64,000 nucleotides of DNA from Salinicola halophilus (GCF_003206155.1 NZ_PZJV01000001.1:533007-597006); one strand, 5' to 3'. Shown: positions 48,966 through 59,892, counted from the stretch's first letter. Numbers and translations are program-made. Notes: a model not told the origin generated them from the sequence alone.

Positions 48966-49042
48966 TGGTAGGACCGAGCGGATTTGAACCGCTGACCTCC
49001 ACGATGTCAACGTGGCGCTCTAACCAACTGAGCTACGGTCCT
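48966..49042 (-). tRNA. tRNA-Val (GAC), copy 2
   Basis: Identical tandem copy of the tRNA-Val gene 25 bases away, with anticodon GAC and encoded CCA. It is the promoter-proximal copy of the pair. Confidence 0.95.
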
Positions 49043-49368
49043 ATACCTGGCTGTCGTCTTTTGGCGATCTCGCCGTGACAACGGATGCGAATTTTACCGA
49101 CCCCGGCGGGGAATGCAACCCCCAAAATAAAAAATTTGCGAATAACTTTCCGCATAGTCAACGGCTTAGCTTGGAAGTCCTTCGGCGCGTCGTCGCCCGC
49201 GATCGAGCCCGTACGAATCAATCGCACGGGCTTGAACGGTCGAGTGACGCCCTTCGCCACATCGACATTCGTGATCGCCGTCAGAACCGGCCGCCCTCTT
49301 CGGGCAAGCGGCTGTGAGAGTGGATCTCGCCTCATCGACAGCCCGCTCGCCACGGCCGTTGGCGCCGT
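49043..49368 (-). promoter_or_regulatory. Spacer between glpK end and tRNA-Val, with the tRNA promoter
   Basis: 326 bases without a gene. On the minus strand TTGCAT (49113-49118), 16 bases, TAAAAT (49091-49096) is a good sigma-70 promoter about 50 bases above tRNA-Val. A short AT-rich stretch (near 49125-49137) lies just upstream like an UP element. The rest shows nothing recognisable. Confidence 0.6.
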
Positions 49369-50928
<1,560 letters not shown>

Positions 50929-51657
50929 TCAATAGACCTGCGCGGCTAGCGCGGCAAGAAGGCTGCCGATGATGGGCCCGATCACCGGGACCAGCGCGTA
51001 GCTCCAGTTGCTGTCGCCCTTGTGCCGGATCGGCAACAGCGCGTGGGCGACACGGGGCCCCAGATCCCGCGCCGGGTTGATGGCGTAGCCGGTGGGGCCG
51101 CCCAGAGAGGCGCCGATCGACACCACGAGCAGCGCCACGGCGAGCGGTCCGAGCCCGCTCGGGGTATGCCCGAACATGATGATCACGAAGATCAGCACGA
51201 ACGTACCGACGATTTCGGTCACGAGATTCCAGCCGTGAGATTTGACCGTCGGAGCGGTCGAGAACGTGGCAAGGATGGCGCCGACGTCCCCGGTCTCGTC
51301 GTACTGCTTCTTGTATGCCAGGTAGCAGATGATCGCCCCCAGAAACGCGCCGACGAACTCGGCGAAAAGGTAGGCAAGGGTCGTTGCGACAGTGATCGGG
51401 ATGCCATCGGCGTACTGTGTCGCGGGGCCGACGAGTAACGCAATAGTCACGGCCGGGTTGATGTGCCCTCCGGTATCGTACGCGACGTAAACGGCGGCAA
51501 AGACCGCAAGCCCCCAGCCAAAGAAGATGACGATGCCGTCGCTGCCGTGACCGTTGGTCTTGCTGAGCAACACGTTGGCGACGACGCCACAGCCCAACAG
51601 TGTCAGGAAAGCCGTCCCGACGATTTCATGAACCAGAATGGTTTCGATAATGCCCAT
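50929..51657 (-). CDS. glpF: Glycerol uptake facilitator (aquaglyceroporin)
   Basis: Six-helix MIP-family channel for glycerol. Both NPA boxes are present in the expected half-helices: GGHINPAVTIA and GYAINPARDLGPR. The ATG at 51657 has GAGG five bases upstream and gives 242 residues; two in-frame GTG codons precede it directly. It is first gene of the glpFK transcript. Confidence 0.96.
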   Translation of the reverse strand: MGIIETILVHEIVGTAFLTLLGCGVVANVLLSKTNGHGSDGIVIFFGWGLAVFAAVYVAYDTGGHINPAVTIALLVGPATQYADGIPITVATTLAYLFAEFVGAFLGAIICYLAYKKQYDETGDVGAILATFSTAPTVKSHGWNLVTEIVGTFVLIFVIIMFGHTPSGLGPLAVALLVVSIGASLGGPTGYAINPARDLGPRVAHALLPIRHKGDSNWSYALVPVIGPIIGSLLAALAAQVY

Positions 51658-51999
51658 CACCACCTCGAAATGCGGATGTTCCGAACGCTACTCACTGAGC
51701 ATGTCGTATTTCGAGCATCCTATCTTCGCAATCGAAAAAATCGATAGCTCTCGTCTTCGGTGGCGCAATAAACTTTTATCTTACTGATTTAAAAGATTTT
51801 TTAAAACGTTAAACCTTAGTCTTACACTTGAAAAAAGGCGTCGGAACGGCGCTCGTATCGACCCTAGAGGCCAAAGATCGTTCTGGACCGAACGTACCTT
51901 CCTGGAAAGTGAAAACGGCTCACAGACGGCTGTTGCCGAACTCGAGGGAGGCGGATAATCTGACCGTCCATCGAGCAACCGTATGACGACGGGCAGTCA
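51658..51999. promoter_or_regulatory. glpF-glpR divergent control region with candidate GlpR operators
   Basis: 342 bases, unusually AT-rich around 51770-51835. TATCTTCGCAATCGAAAAAA (51721-51740) matches 16 of 20 positions of the E. coli GlpR consensus WATKTTCGWWAWCGAACATW as I recall it. ATGTCGTATTTCGAGCAT (51701-51718), read on the other strand, matches 14 of 18. These lie 44-83 bases before glpF. Promoters for glpF and glpR must also lie here but I cannot fix them. Confidence 0.55.
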
Positions 52000-52821
52000 A
52001 TGACGCAGCAGGAACGCCACGAGGCCATTGTCGAGATGGTCAAACGCCATGGTTACGCCTCTATCGAGCAGCTGGCCAAGACGTTCGAGGTCACCCCGCA
52101 GACGGTGCGACGCGACCTCAATCTGCTCGCCGACAACGGGGTCCTGAAGCGTGTACATGGCGGTGCCGGCATCGAGTCCAGTACCGTCAACACTGCCTAT
52201 CACACCCGCAAGACGTTGAACCTCGACGCCAAGCGTCGCATCGCCGAGTTGCTTGCCGACAGGATTCCCGACTCCTCGTCGCTGTTCATCAACATCGGTA
52301 CCAGCAACGAGTTCATTGCCGAGGCGCTGTGCCAGCATCGCGGGCTCGAGGTCATCACCAACAATCTCAACGTCGCTGCCATTCTTCAGCACAAGACCGA
52401 CTTCAACGTCATCGTCGCCGGCGGCCAGGTTCGCTCTCGCGACGGCGGCATCATTGGCGAGGCGACGATCGATTTCATCAATCAGTTCAAGGTCGACTTC
52501 GGCATCATCGGTATCAGCGGCATCGACCGCGACGGCTCACTGCTGGAATTCGACTACCAGGAAGTCCGCGTCGCGCAGGCGATCATCCAGAATTCCCGGC
52601 AGGTCTTTCTCGCTGCGGATCATTCGAAGTTTCATCGCAATGCCGTGGTGCGCCAGGGTAACCTGGCCCAGCTCGACGCCTTCTTTACCGACAGACAGCC
52701 CCCTGACCCCTTGGTGCAACTGATGCGAGAGCACGGGGTGGCACTTCACGTCGCCAACCCGGACGCGGCAAGCGTCGATGCGCTCACCGATGCGGAAGAC
52801 GCCGCCCGTCCTGCAGACTAA
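52000..52821 (+). CDS. glpR: Glycerol-3-phosphate regulon repressor GlpR
   Basis: DeoR-family repressor released by glycerol-3-phosphate. The N-terminal winged helix (ERHEAIVEMVKRHGYASIEQL, FEVTPQTVRRDLNLLADNG, HGG) carries the DeoR signature, and the C-terminal sugar-phosphate sensor holds FINIGTSNEFIAEAL and GISGIDRDGSLLEFDYQE. The 273 residues include a variable acidic tail. It lies between divergent glpFK and downstream glpD, all of which show operator-like sites. Confidence 0.95.
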   Translation: MTQQERHEAIVEMVKRHGYASIEQLAKTFEVTPQTVRRDLNLLADNGVLKRVHGGAGIESSTVNTAYHTRKTLNLDAKRRIAELLADRIPDSSSLFINIGTSNEFIAEALCQHRGLEVITNNLNVAAILQHKTDFNVIVAGGQVRSRDGGIIGEATIDFINQFKVDFGIIGISGIDRDGSLLEFDYQEVRVAQAIIQNSRQVFLAADHSKFHRNAVVRQGNLAQLDAFFTDRQPPDPLVQLMREHGVALHVANPDAASVDALTDAEDAARPAD

Positions 52822-52894
52822 AAACGCCCCCTCAGCGCCGGTCCACACTCAAGGGCTCTGATCGCGGTACCGCGCCGCCCCGTGTTTTCGCATT

Positions 52895-52935
52895 GATGTT
52901 CGGAACCGATTACACTATGTTCGTTTTCGAACGCA
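52895..52935 (+). promoter_or_regulatory. Tandem GlpR operators upstream of glpD
   Basis: TATGTTCGTTTTCGAACGCA (52916-52935) matches 17 of 20 bases of the GlpR consensus. A second, weaker site GATGTTCGGAACCGATTACA (52895-52914) lies 21 bases away, two helical turns, on the same face. They end 35 bases before the glpD ATG. Confidence 0.75.
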
Positions 52936-52969
52936 GGTGACCAACAGGCAGATGACCGGGAGCGACCTC

Positions 52970-54496
52970 ATGAGCGCCGATGTAGAGCAGCAGCGTTACG
53001 ACCTCGTCGTGGTAGGCGGCGGTATCAACGGTACGGGCATCGCCAACGACGCCGCCGGGCGGGGGCTGTCGGTTCTGCTCTGCGAGCAGGCCGACCTTGC
53101 CAGCGCTACCTCCTCGTCGAGCAGCAAGCTGATACACGGCGGCCTGCGCTATCTCGAGCATCGTGAGTTCCGCCTCGTTCGCGAGGCGCTGCGTGAACGT
53201 GAAGTCATGCTGCGAAAGGCGCCGCACATCGTCTGGCCGCTTCGCTTCATCCTGCCGCATCAACCCCACCTTCGCCCGGGCTGGATGATTCGAACGGGGC
53301 TTTTCATCTACGACCATCTGAGCCGCCGCGACAGCCTGCCCAATGCCAAGCGGCTCAAGTTCGATGGCAACGGCCCGCTGGTGCCCGAAATTCAGCGCGG
53401 TTACGAATACTCGGACTGCTGGGTGGACGATGCGCGGCTCGTCGTGCTGAACGCGCTGCAGGCTCAGGAAAAAGGGGCCGACGTTCGTGTGCGCACCCGC
53501 TGCATCGACGCCAGGGAGATCGACGGCGAGTGGGAAGTGACGCTGGAGAACCGACTCACGGGAGGGCGAGACACCGTGCGCGCCAAGGCACTGGTCAACG
53601 CCAGTGGCCCCTGGGTCGAGTCGTTCGTCAAGGGCAATGCCCAGCGCGAGTCTCGCTACGGCATTCGCATGATTCAGGGCAGTCACCTGATCGTCTCGCG
53701 GCTCAATGACGACGAGCGCGCCTACATCCTGCAGAACCGGGATGGCCGCATCGTCTTCGTGCTCCCCTACCAGCAACACTACAGCCTCATCGGCACCACG
53801 GACCGGCGCTACGAAGGCGACCCCTCGCAGGTAGGCATCAGCGAGGAAGAGACGGACTATCTACTGGACGTGCTCAACTCGCATTTCGTCAAGAAGCTCG
53901 GGCGTGACGACGTCATCGCGACCTACTCAGGAGTGCGCCCGCTCTGCGATGACGAGTCCGAGAGCCCATCGGCCATGACGCGCGACTACACGCTCGATCT
54001 CGACCGCCACGGCGCACCGATGCTTTCGATCTTCGGCGGCAAGATCACCACCTACCGCAAGCTCGCGGAGGCGGCGATGCAAAAGCTCGAGCCACTTTTC
54101 GAGACGCTCGGCGCCCCGTGGACGGCGGATGCGATCTTGCCGGGTGGCGATATCGACAGCCGCGCGGCGTTCGCGGAGCGCCTCGCGCGGGAGTATCCCT
54201 TCCTGACGACCGATCAGCGCGAACGCTTCGCCTCGAGCTACGGCACACTTTGTCTGCGGTTCCTCGAGGGCCGCGAGAGCCAGGCCGCTCTCGGCTATCC
54301 CTTCGGCGCGGGGCTGACGCAGGTAGAGGTCGACTACCTGATCAAGCGTGAATGGGCCCGCACGAGCGACGACATCCTGCTTCGGCGTACCAAGCTCGGC
54401 CTGCTGTTCGACGCCCCTCAGCGGCAAGCGCTCGACTCCTACCTCGAAGGGCATCCACACCTGGCCGGCCACGCCTTGAACAGCGCGGCGGTCTAG
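52970..54496 (+). CDS. glpD: Aerobic glycerol-3-phosphate dehydrogenase
   Basis: Membrane-associated flavoprotein that oxidises glycerol-3-phosphate to dihydroxyacetone phosphate and passes electrons to ubiquinone. FAD motif YDLVVVGGGINGTGIANDAAGRG near residue 10, SSSKLIHGGLRYLE, IGTTDRRYEGDP and a C-terminal helical domain are typical. I chose the ATG at 52970 with GGGAG eight bases upstream, 508 residues; the frame is open to a GTG at 52937 inside the operator region. GlpR sites precede it. Confidence 0.96.
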   Translation: MSADVEQQRYDLVVVGGGINGTGIANDAAGRGLSVLLCEQADLASATSSSSSKLIHGGLRYLEHREFRLVREALREREVMLRKAPHIVWPLRFILPHQPHLRPGWMIRTGLFIYDHLSRRDSLPNAKRLKFDGNGPLVPEIQRGYEYSDCWVDDARLVVLNALQAQEKGADVRVRTRCIDAREIDGEWEVTLENRLTGGRDTVRAKALVNASGPWVESFVKGNAQRESRYGIRMIQGSHLIVSRLNDDERAYILQNRDGRIVFVLPYQQHYSLIGTTDRRYEGDPSQVGISEEETDYLLDVLNSHFVKKLGRDDVIATYSGVRPLCDDESESPSAMTRDYTLDLDRHGAPMLSIFGGKITTYRKLAEAAMQKLEPLFETLGAPWTADAILPGGDIDSRAAFAERLAREYPFLTTDQRERFASSYGTLCLRFLEGRESQAALGYPFGAGLTQVEVDYLIKREWARTSDDILLRRTKLGLLFDAPQRQALDSYLEGHPHLAGHALNSAAV

Positions 54497-54516
54497 CGCC
54501 GTCGATGCCACTGCCC

Positions 54517-54555
54517 AGCCCTCGACGGGGAAATCACTACCCCCCATCGAGGGCT
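54517..54555. terminator. Stem-loop after glpD
   Basis: AGCCCTCGA (54517-54525) pairs perfectly with TCGAGGGCT (54547-54555), with inner GGGG/CCCC. It is 20 bases past the glpD stop. No T run follows, so it is a probable rather than classical terminator. Confidence 0.55.
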
Positions 54556-54606
54556 CTGCTACCCTAGCGGGATGCACCCCTCCATTCCTCCTCGAGGTGT
54601 TTTCCC

Positions 54607-55701
54607 TTGCTTCAAACGCTAACAACCCTGCTCGGCTGCCTCGTACTGCTCATTACCCTGCTGCCCTACCTCAAGATTCGCCACTACGTGATCCGCAGCC
54701 TCGATTTTCCGCTGCTTCAGATCGCAACGCTTGCCACCCTCTTCGCCATCGTTCAGCTCGCCTTCAGCCCCGAGACGTGGTGGCAATGGGGCGGCGTCGG
54801 CGCCAGTCTGATCGCCGCTGCCATTCAATGGGCACGGATCTATCCCTGGACGCCGCTGGCGCGCTCGCAGGTCATTCGTACCCAGCGCCACGAGTCACGC
54901 ACCGAGCAGAACAGCGAACAGACATTCACCCTGCTCGTTTCCAACGTGCTCACGCCCAATCGCCAGTCCGACAAACTGATTGCCCACGTGAAGCACCACC
55001 AGCCAGACATGCTGCTGACGCTGGAGTCGGATCAGTGGTGGGGAGACCAGCTCGACGCTGCCATCAGCGAGGCCATGCCGGAAGCCGTGCGAATTCCGCT
55101 CGACAATCTCTACGGCATGCACCTCTATTCCCGGCTGCCGCTCGAAGAGACGGAGGTAAAATGGCTGATCCAAGACGACATCCCTTCGATCCACACCTGG
55201 GTCAAGCTCGATAGCGGTAACCGCATCCGCTTTCACGCGCTGCATCCGCGTCCGCCAGCGCCCTCCGAAAGCGAGGAATCGCTCTGGCGCGACGCCGAAC
55301 TGCTGCTGGTAGGTAAGGAAATCGCCGATACCAGCCGCCCGACCATCGTTGCGGGGGATCTCAACGACGTCGCCTGGTCACGCACCACCAAGCTCTTCTG
55401 TCGGATCAGTGGCATGCTCGATCTGCGTCGCGGTCGAGGCATGTACAGCACCTTTCACGCCAAATATCCCTTGCTGCGATGGCCGCTGGATCACGTCTTC
55501 GTCTCGACGCACTTTTCGCTGGTGTCGATGGAGCGGCTGAGCGAAATTGGCTCGGACCACTTCCCGATACTGGTGACGCTGAGCTACACGCCGACTTACG
55601 CCGACGAGAACGAACCCGAAAGCGCCGATGCCGAAGAGAAAGAAGACGCGCGGGAAACCATCCAGGAAGCCGAGGACCGTCACGGCGAAGATCCGGTATA
55701 G
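54607..55701 (+). CDS. Membrane-anchored endonuclease/exonuclease/phosphatase-family protein
   Basis: 364 residues starting at TTG with GAGGTG seven bases upstream. The N-terminus has about three hydrophobic helices (residues 1-80), then an EEP-fold domain: LLVSNVLTPNRQSD, LTLESDQWW, VAGDLNDVAWS, LDHVFVS and IGSDHFPI, covering the metal and catalytic motifs. The tail of 30 residues is very acidic (ENEPESADAEEKEDARE). The EEP superfamily includes nucleases, sphingomyelinases and phosphatases; the substrate cannot be told here. It stands alone between glpD and the terminator shared with fumC. Confidence 0.82.
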   Translation: MLQTLTTLLGCLVLLITLLPYLKIRHYVIRSLDFPLLQIATLATLFAIVQLAFSPETWWQWGGVGASLIAAAIQWARIYPWTPLARSQVIRTQRHESRTEQNSEQTFTLLVSNVLTPNRQSDKLIAHVKHHQPDMLLTLESDQWWGDQLDAAISEAMPEAVRIPLDNLYGMHLYSRLPLEETEVKWLIQDDIPSIHTWVKLDSGNRIRFHALHPRPPAPSESEESLWRDAELLLVGKEIADTSRPTIVAGDLNDVAWSRTTKLFCRISGMLDLRRGRGMYSTFHAKYPLLRWPLDHVFVSTHFSLVSMERLSEIGSDHFPILVTLSYTPTYADENEPESADAEEKEDARETIQEAEDRHGEDPV

Positions 55702-55723
55702 CACTCGGGTAACCACGCCATCG

Positions 55724-55752
55724 AAAACGCCACCCCCAGGGGTGGCGTTTTT
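55724..55752. terminator. Bidirectional terminator before fumC end
   Basis: AAAACGCCACCC pairs with GGGTGGCGTTTT around a short CC/AG loop. T5 follows on the plus strand and T4 on the minus strand. It serves the EEP gene (plus) and the convergent fumC (minus). Confidence 0.9.
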
Positions 55753-55789
55753 CGTTTGCCGGCCGGCATCGGGGCGACTGCACGATGGC

Positions 55790-57169
55790 TCACTCGGGAA
55801 TGCCGCCCTCCGTCAGCTTGGCGGGATCCAGCAACCGCTCGAGCTCTTCGCGCGACAGGTCGGTTTCCTCCTCGGCCACGTCGAGAATCGGACGCCCGGC
55901 CTGATAGGCCTTCTTGGCCACGCCCGCAGCGGCGTTGTAGCCGATGACGGAGTTGAGCGCGGTCACCAGGATCGGATTCTTGGAAAGCGGCGTCTCGATG
56001 TTGTCGCGGCGCACGTTGAAGGTCGCGATGGCACGGTCCGCCAGAAGATGGCTCACGTTGGTGAGCAGCCGGATCGAACCCAGCAGGTTGTGAGCGATCA
56101 GTGGCAGCATCACGTTGAGCTGAAAGTTACCGCTCTGCCCGCCCACGGTGATCGCCGTGTCGTTGCCGATCACCTGAGCGGCCACCTGTGCCGCGGATTC
56201 CGGAATCACCGGGTTCACCTTCCCCGGCATGATCGAGCTGCCCGGCTGCAAGGCCTCGAGTTCGATCTCACCGAGCCCGCCCAGCGGCCCGGAGTTCATC
56301 CAGCGCAGATCGTTGGCGATCTTCATGACCGCGCAGGCGTACGTCTTGAGATGCCCCGAGAGTTCGACCGCCGCGTCCTGGGAAGCGAGACTGGCGAAGA
56401 AACTGTCATTCGGCTGAAAGTCGAGAGCGGTTTCCTCGGCGAGCTTTCCCGCCACCTTCGCGGCGAAATCCGGATGCGCGTTGACGCCGGTCCCGACCGC
56501 CGTGCCGCCCAGTGCCAGACGGGTGATGCGCTTGAGCCCGTCCTGCAGGCGCTCGGCGGCCTGACCCACCTGGTTCGACCAGCCGCCGAGCTCCTGACTC
56601 ATGCGAACCGGCATCGCGTCCATCAGATGCGTGCGCCCGGTCTTGACCACGTCGTCCAGGCTCTTGGCCTTGTCATCGATACTTGACTTGAGATGCGTCA
56701 GCGCCGGCAGCAGCCGTGCCTGAACCTCGATGGCAGCGGCGAGATGCACGGCCGTCGGGATGACGTCGTTGCTCGACTGGCCCATGTTGACGTGATCGTT
56801 GGGGCCGACCTCGAGATCGTCGCGGCTGGCGAGATGCGAGATGACCTCGTTGACGTTCATGTTGGTCGACGTGCCGGAGCCGGTCTGAAAGACATCGACG
56901 GGGAACTGATCGCCATGACGCCCCGCGATGATCTCGTCGGCGGCGGCGACGATCGCGCTGGCGCGCGCCTCATCGAGAAGCCCAAGCTCGTGATTCACCT
57001 GCGCCGCTGCCCGCTTGATGCGCGCCACGGCCGCGATGAACTCGGCCGGCAGCGGCTGGCCGCTCACGGGGAAATTATTCACGGCGCGCTGAGTCTGCGC
57101 GCCATAGAGCGCATCCTGGGGTACTTCGAGCTCCCCCATGCTGTCGCGTTCGACGCGTGTCTGGGTCAT
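55790..57169 (-). CDS. fumC: Fumarate hydratase class II
   Basis: Iron-independent, oxidation-resistant fumarase interconverting fumarate and malate. The 459 residues contain GSGTSTNMNVNEV, TGRTHLMDAMP and the family signature GSSIMPGKVNP with the catalytic Ser loop. It has no close operon partner; the alcohol dehydrogenase gene lies 163 bases upstream on the same strand. Confidence 0.96.
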   Translation of the reverse strand: MTQTRVERDSMGELEVPQDALYGAQTQRAVNNFPVSGQPLPAEFIAAVARIKRAAAQVNHELGLLDEARASAIVAAADEIIAGRHGDQFPVDVFQTGSGTSTNMNVNEVISHLASRDDLEVGPNDHVNMGQSSNDVIPTAVHLAAAIEVQARLLPALTHLKSSIDDKAKSLDDVVKTGRTHLMDAMPVRMSQELGGWSNQVGQAAERLQDGLKRITRLALGGTAVGTGVNAHPDFAAKVAGKLAEETALDFQPNDSFFASLASQDAAVELSGHLKTYACAVMKIANDLRWMNSGPLGGLGEIELEALQPGSSIMPGKVNPVIPESAAQVAAQVIGNDTAITVGGQSGNFQLNVMLPLIAHNLLGSIRLLTNVSHLLADRAIATFNVRRDNIETPLSKNPILVTALNSVIGYNAAAGVAKKAYQAGRPILDVAEEETDLSREELERLLDPAKLTEGGIPE

Positions 57170-57332
57170 GACCTTCTCCTTTACGATACGGATGCTTGAC
57201 CGACCAGCGGCACGCCTGCCGGCGGCCGGGACGTTACAAGGCTAGCAGCCGATCGCCACCATAGCGCCGATTCCGCATGCCGCGCTTGAGCATGGCGCGA
57301 CTGAGCATAGCGCGGCATCCCTGCCGGCAACG

Positions 57333-58460
57333 TCAGTCGAATTCGATGATCTGCCGGATGGCGTCCCCCTTCGCCAGACGCTCGAAGCCGTGGTTGATCT
57401 CGTCGAGCCGCAGCCGGTGCGTCAGCAGCCGGTCCACCGGCAGGCGCCCCGAGCGGTAGAGTGCGATGTACTCCGGCACATCCAGCGACGGCACGTGGCC
57501 GCCCAGGTACGAGCCCTTCAACGTGCGCTCCTCCGCGACCATGCGGGTCGGGCTGATGGCAAACCGCACGTCCGGGTGGGGCAATCCGGAGGTCACCGTC
57601 GTGCCGCCGCGGGCGGTGCACTCATAGGCGAACTCGAGCGCCTGGGAGACGCCGGCGAACTCTGCCGCGATATCAACGCCGCCGCCACTGATCTCGCGAA
57701 CCTGCTCGATGGCGTTCGGAGCGCCGGGATCGACCACGTGGGTCGCCCCCAGCGCTTTGGCCGTCTCGCGCTTGTCGGCGGCGATGTCCGCCGCGATCAC
57801 CTGGCGCGCCCCGCCGCCGAGCGCGCCCATCACCGCCGCCAGACCGACCCCGCCGAGCCCGACGACGAGTACGGAGTGCCCCAGCCGCAGTCCCGCGGTG
57901 TGGACCACCGCGCCGACGCCGGTGAGGACCGCACAGCCGAACAGCGCCGCGATATGGAACGGCAGGTCCGCCTCGATTCGAGTCAGCGACCGCCGCGATG
58001 CCACGGCATACTCGGCGAATCCCGACACGCCGATATGGTGATAGACCGGCTGACCGTCACGATGCAGGCGCATACCGCCACCCAACAGGTGTCCGGCGGT
58101 GTTAGCGACCTGTCCCGGTGCGCACAGCGCCGCCCGACCCGCGAGGCACGAAGCGCAGCCGCCGCAGCTCGGGGCGAACGAGAAGACCACGTGATCGCCC
58201 GGCGCGAGATCGGTGACGTCATCGCCGACCTCGACCACCTCGCCGGCCGCCTCGTGCCCCAGCACCATCGGCAACGGCCGCGGGCGATCGCCGTTGATGG
58301 TCGACAGATCCGAATGGCAAAGCCCGGCGGCACGAATCCTGACCAGCACTTCGCCGGCGCCGGGCGGGTCGAGTTCGACCTCCTCGACGGAAAGCGGCAG
58401 AGAATCGCTGTACGGTCGCGGGCGCTGCATCTCATGAATCACGGCGGCACGGATTTTCAT
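57333..58460 (-). CDS. Zinc-dependent alcohol dehydrogenase (class III-like MDR)
   Basis: NAD(P)-dependent medium-chain dehydrogenase of 375 residues from the ATG at 58460 (MKIRAAVIHEM), which has GGAGAAG close upstream. Catalytic zinc ligands are in GLCHSDLS, LGHEAAGEVVEVGDDV and the later Cys; the structural zinc lobe is CGGCASCLAGRAALC. The cofactor motif is VLVVGLGGVGLAAVMGA. It resembles class III/aryl-alcohol dehydrogenases, but the substrate is not determined. A 60-codon open extension upstream has no similarity and is rejected. Confidence 0.9.
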   Translation of the reverse strand: MKIRAAVIHEMQRPRPYSDSLPLSVEEVELDPPGAGEVLVRIRAAGLCHSDLSTINGDRPRPLPMVLGHEAAGEVVEVGDDVTDLAPGDHVVFSFAPSCGGCASCLAGRAALCAPGQVANTAGHLLGGGMRLHRDGQPVYHHIGVSGFAEYAVASRRSLTRIEADLPFHIAALFGCAVLTGVGAVVHTAGLRLGHSVLVVGLGGVGLAAVMGALGGGARQVIAADIAADKRETAKALGATHVVDPGAPNAIEQVREISGGGVDIAAEFAGVSQALEFAYECTARGGTTVTSGLPHPDVRFAISPTRMVAEERTLKGSYLGGHVPSLDVPEYIALYRSGRLPVDRLLTHRLRLDEINHGFERLAKGDAIRQIIEFD

Positions 58461-58785
58461 GGCTTCTCCAAAAGACAGGTAGGCGCTGGCATTGTGGCAA
58501 CCACGCGCTAGCCTAAGCGCAATTGCGCCGGGGGTGACCGAGACTTTGGTCGCCCGCCGGCCACTTCTCAGCGGCAGCGCAGCACTCGTTGCCGATGCCG
58601 ACCAGCTGACGGCGCCCCGCTCGCTTGGCCTCTCCGGCAAACCCCGTTACGCTGCTTCCATCGTCAGGAAGACGTCTGTCGCAGTATCGCTCCTCGCGCT
58701 GTCACCACTCATCGATCGAGTCACGACGGACCCGATGGACTTGTCGTCAGCGACACGTACGTCGCCCGGATAGCCAGCAAAACGC
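58461..58785. promoter_or_regulatory. Divergent region between the alcohol dehydrogenase and phosphotransferase genes
   Basis: 325 bases without a gene. GCGCAATTGCGC (58517-58528) is a perfect 12-bp palindrome 57 bases above the dehydrogenase start and may be an operator. I see no other clear signal. Confidence 0.4.
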
Positions 58786-59892
58786 ATGAACGATCACCAC
58801 AACGCCCCAAGCCAAGCCTTGCCGCCGGCACGCCTCACACGTCTGGCGCCCGCCGAGAGTGAATGGCATGCCCACACGATACGCGAGCTCCCCTCGAACG
58901 GCGCCGGCGTCGACTACGTTCGTCACCACGCCTTGACCAGCCGCCAAACCGACACGAGCTGGAACGTCGTCGAGAAATCCTTGCGCAAACCGCTTCTGTA
59001 CCGCAGTCGCGAAGCCCGTTTCTACCGCCACTACGCCATGCTCACGACGTGTCGCCGGATCGCCTACCCGGCCCTTCTCGGCGTGACGGAAACGCCTCGA
59101 CGCTCATCCATCTATTCGGAGTACATCGCTGGCAAGCGGCCGGTGAGAGAGAAACTGCTGCACGATGCCGCGGGTGGAATCGCGGAGCTGGAAGCCGTAT
59201 CGGCGCGCTACATCGCCGCCGGCACCGCGAGTGCCCGTCTCGATTTCTGGCTGATGGATTTCTTTCGCTGGCCCTACCTGCGGCACACGCGCCTCAATTT
59301 TCAGCGCTTTCTGGTCAATCTGGAGATACCCGAGATCGCCAGCGAAACCCGCGAGCGTCTGCTGCCACCCCTCAAGGCGCTCGGCCCCCGGCTGAAGGCG
59401 CGCCTGCGTGCGGCGAAAGAGACGCCGCGCTGCGTCTGTCACCTCGACTATGCCGCCAAAAACATGCTCGTCGATGGCGACCGCCTCTATCTGCTCGACT
59501 GGAGCGAGGTCAAGATCGGACGCATCGGCTTCGACGGTGCGGATCTGCTCGCCAAGCTCTTCGTGCATACGCCGCTGTCCCGCTTCGATGACGTACGCCG
59601 ACGGTTCGAGCAGGATTACGACCAGGCACTTGCCGAGGACTATGGCGCGCACCACCTCGTCGCCACTGCCGCCTTCAATCGCCAGACGCTATTCACCCTG
59701 CTCTCGCTGTGGCGCTGCCTTCAGCAACAGACGATTCGTACGCACGTCGAGGCAGGCACGCTAGACGTACTCGTCGCCAGGCTCGACTATCTACTGGATG
59801 CCTGTACTCGGGGGGCGTCCGCCGTCGAAAACGATTCGGCGACGGAGACGCAGTCATCGGCGCCGATCGCCGTCACCGCCCTGTCGAAGTGA
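58786..59892 (+). CDS. Kinase-fold phosphotransferase of unknown substrate
   Basis: 368-residue protein with the aminoglycoside-phosphotransferase/choline-kinase catalytic pattern: CHLDYAAKNMLV (HxDxxxxN) followed by LYLLDWSEVKIG (DW metal site). A KR-rich middle and a conserved WLMDFFRWPY block precede it. The family phosphorylates small hydroxyl compounds or lipopolysaccharide sugars; nothing in the context fixes the substrate. No signal peptide or membrane segment is seen, so it is cytoplasmic. yjbQ follows 60 bases downstream on the same strand. Confidence 0.72.
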   Translation: MNDHHNAPSQALPPARLTRLAPAESEWHAHTIRELPSNGAGVDYVRHHALTSRQTDTSWNVVEKSLRKPLLYRSREARFYRHYAMLTTCRRIAYPALLGVTETPRRSSIYSEYIAGKRPVREKLLHDAAGGIAELEAVSARYIAAGTASARLDFWLMDFFRWPYLRHTRLNFQRFLVNLEIPEIASETRERLLPPLKALGPRLKARLRAAKETPRCVCHLDYAAKNMLVDGDRLYLLDWSEVKIGRIGFDGADLLAKLFVHTPLSRFDDVRRRFEQDYDQALAEDYGAHHLVATAAFNRQTLFTLLSLWRCLQQQTIRTHVEAGTLDVLVARLDYLLDACTRGASAVENDSATETQSSAPIAVTALSK

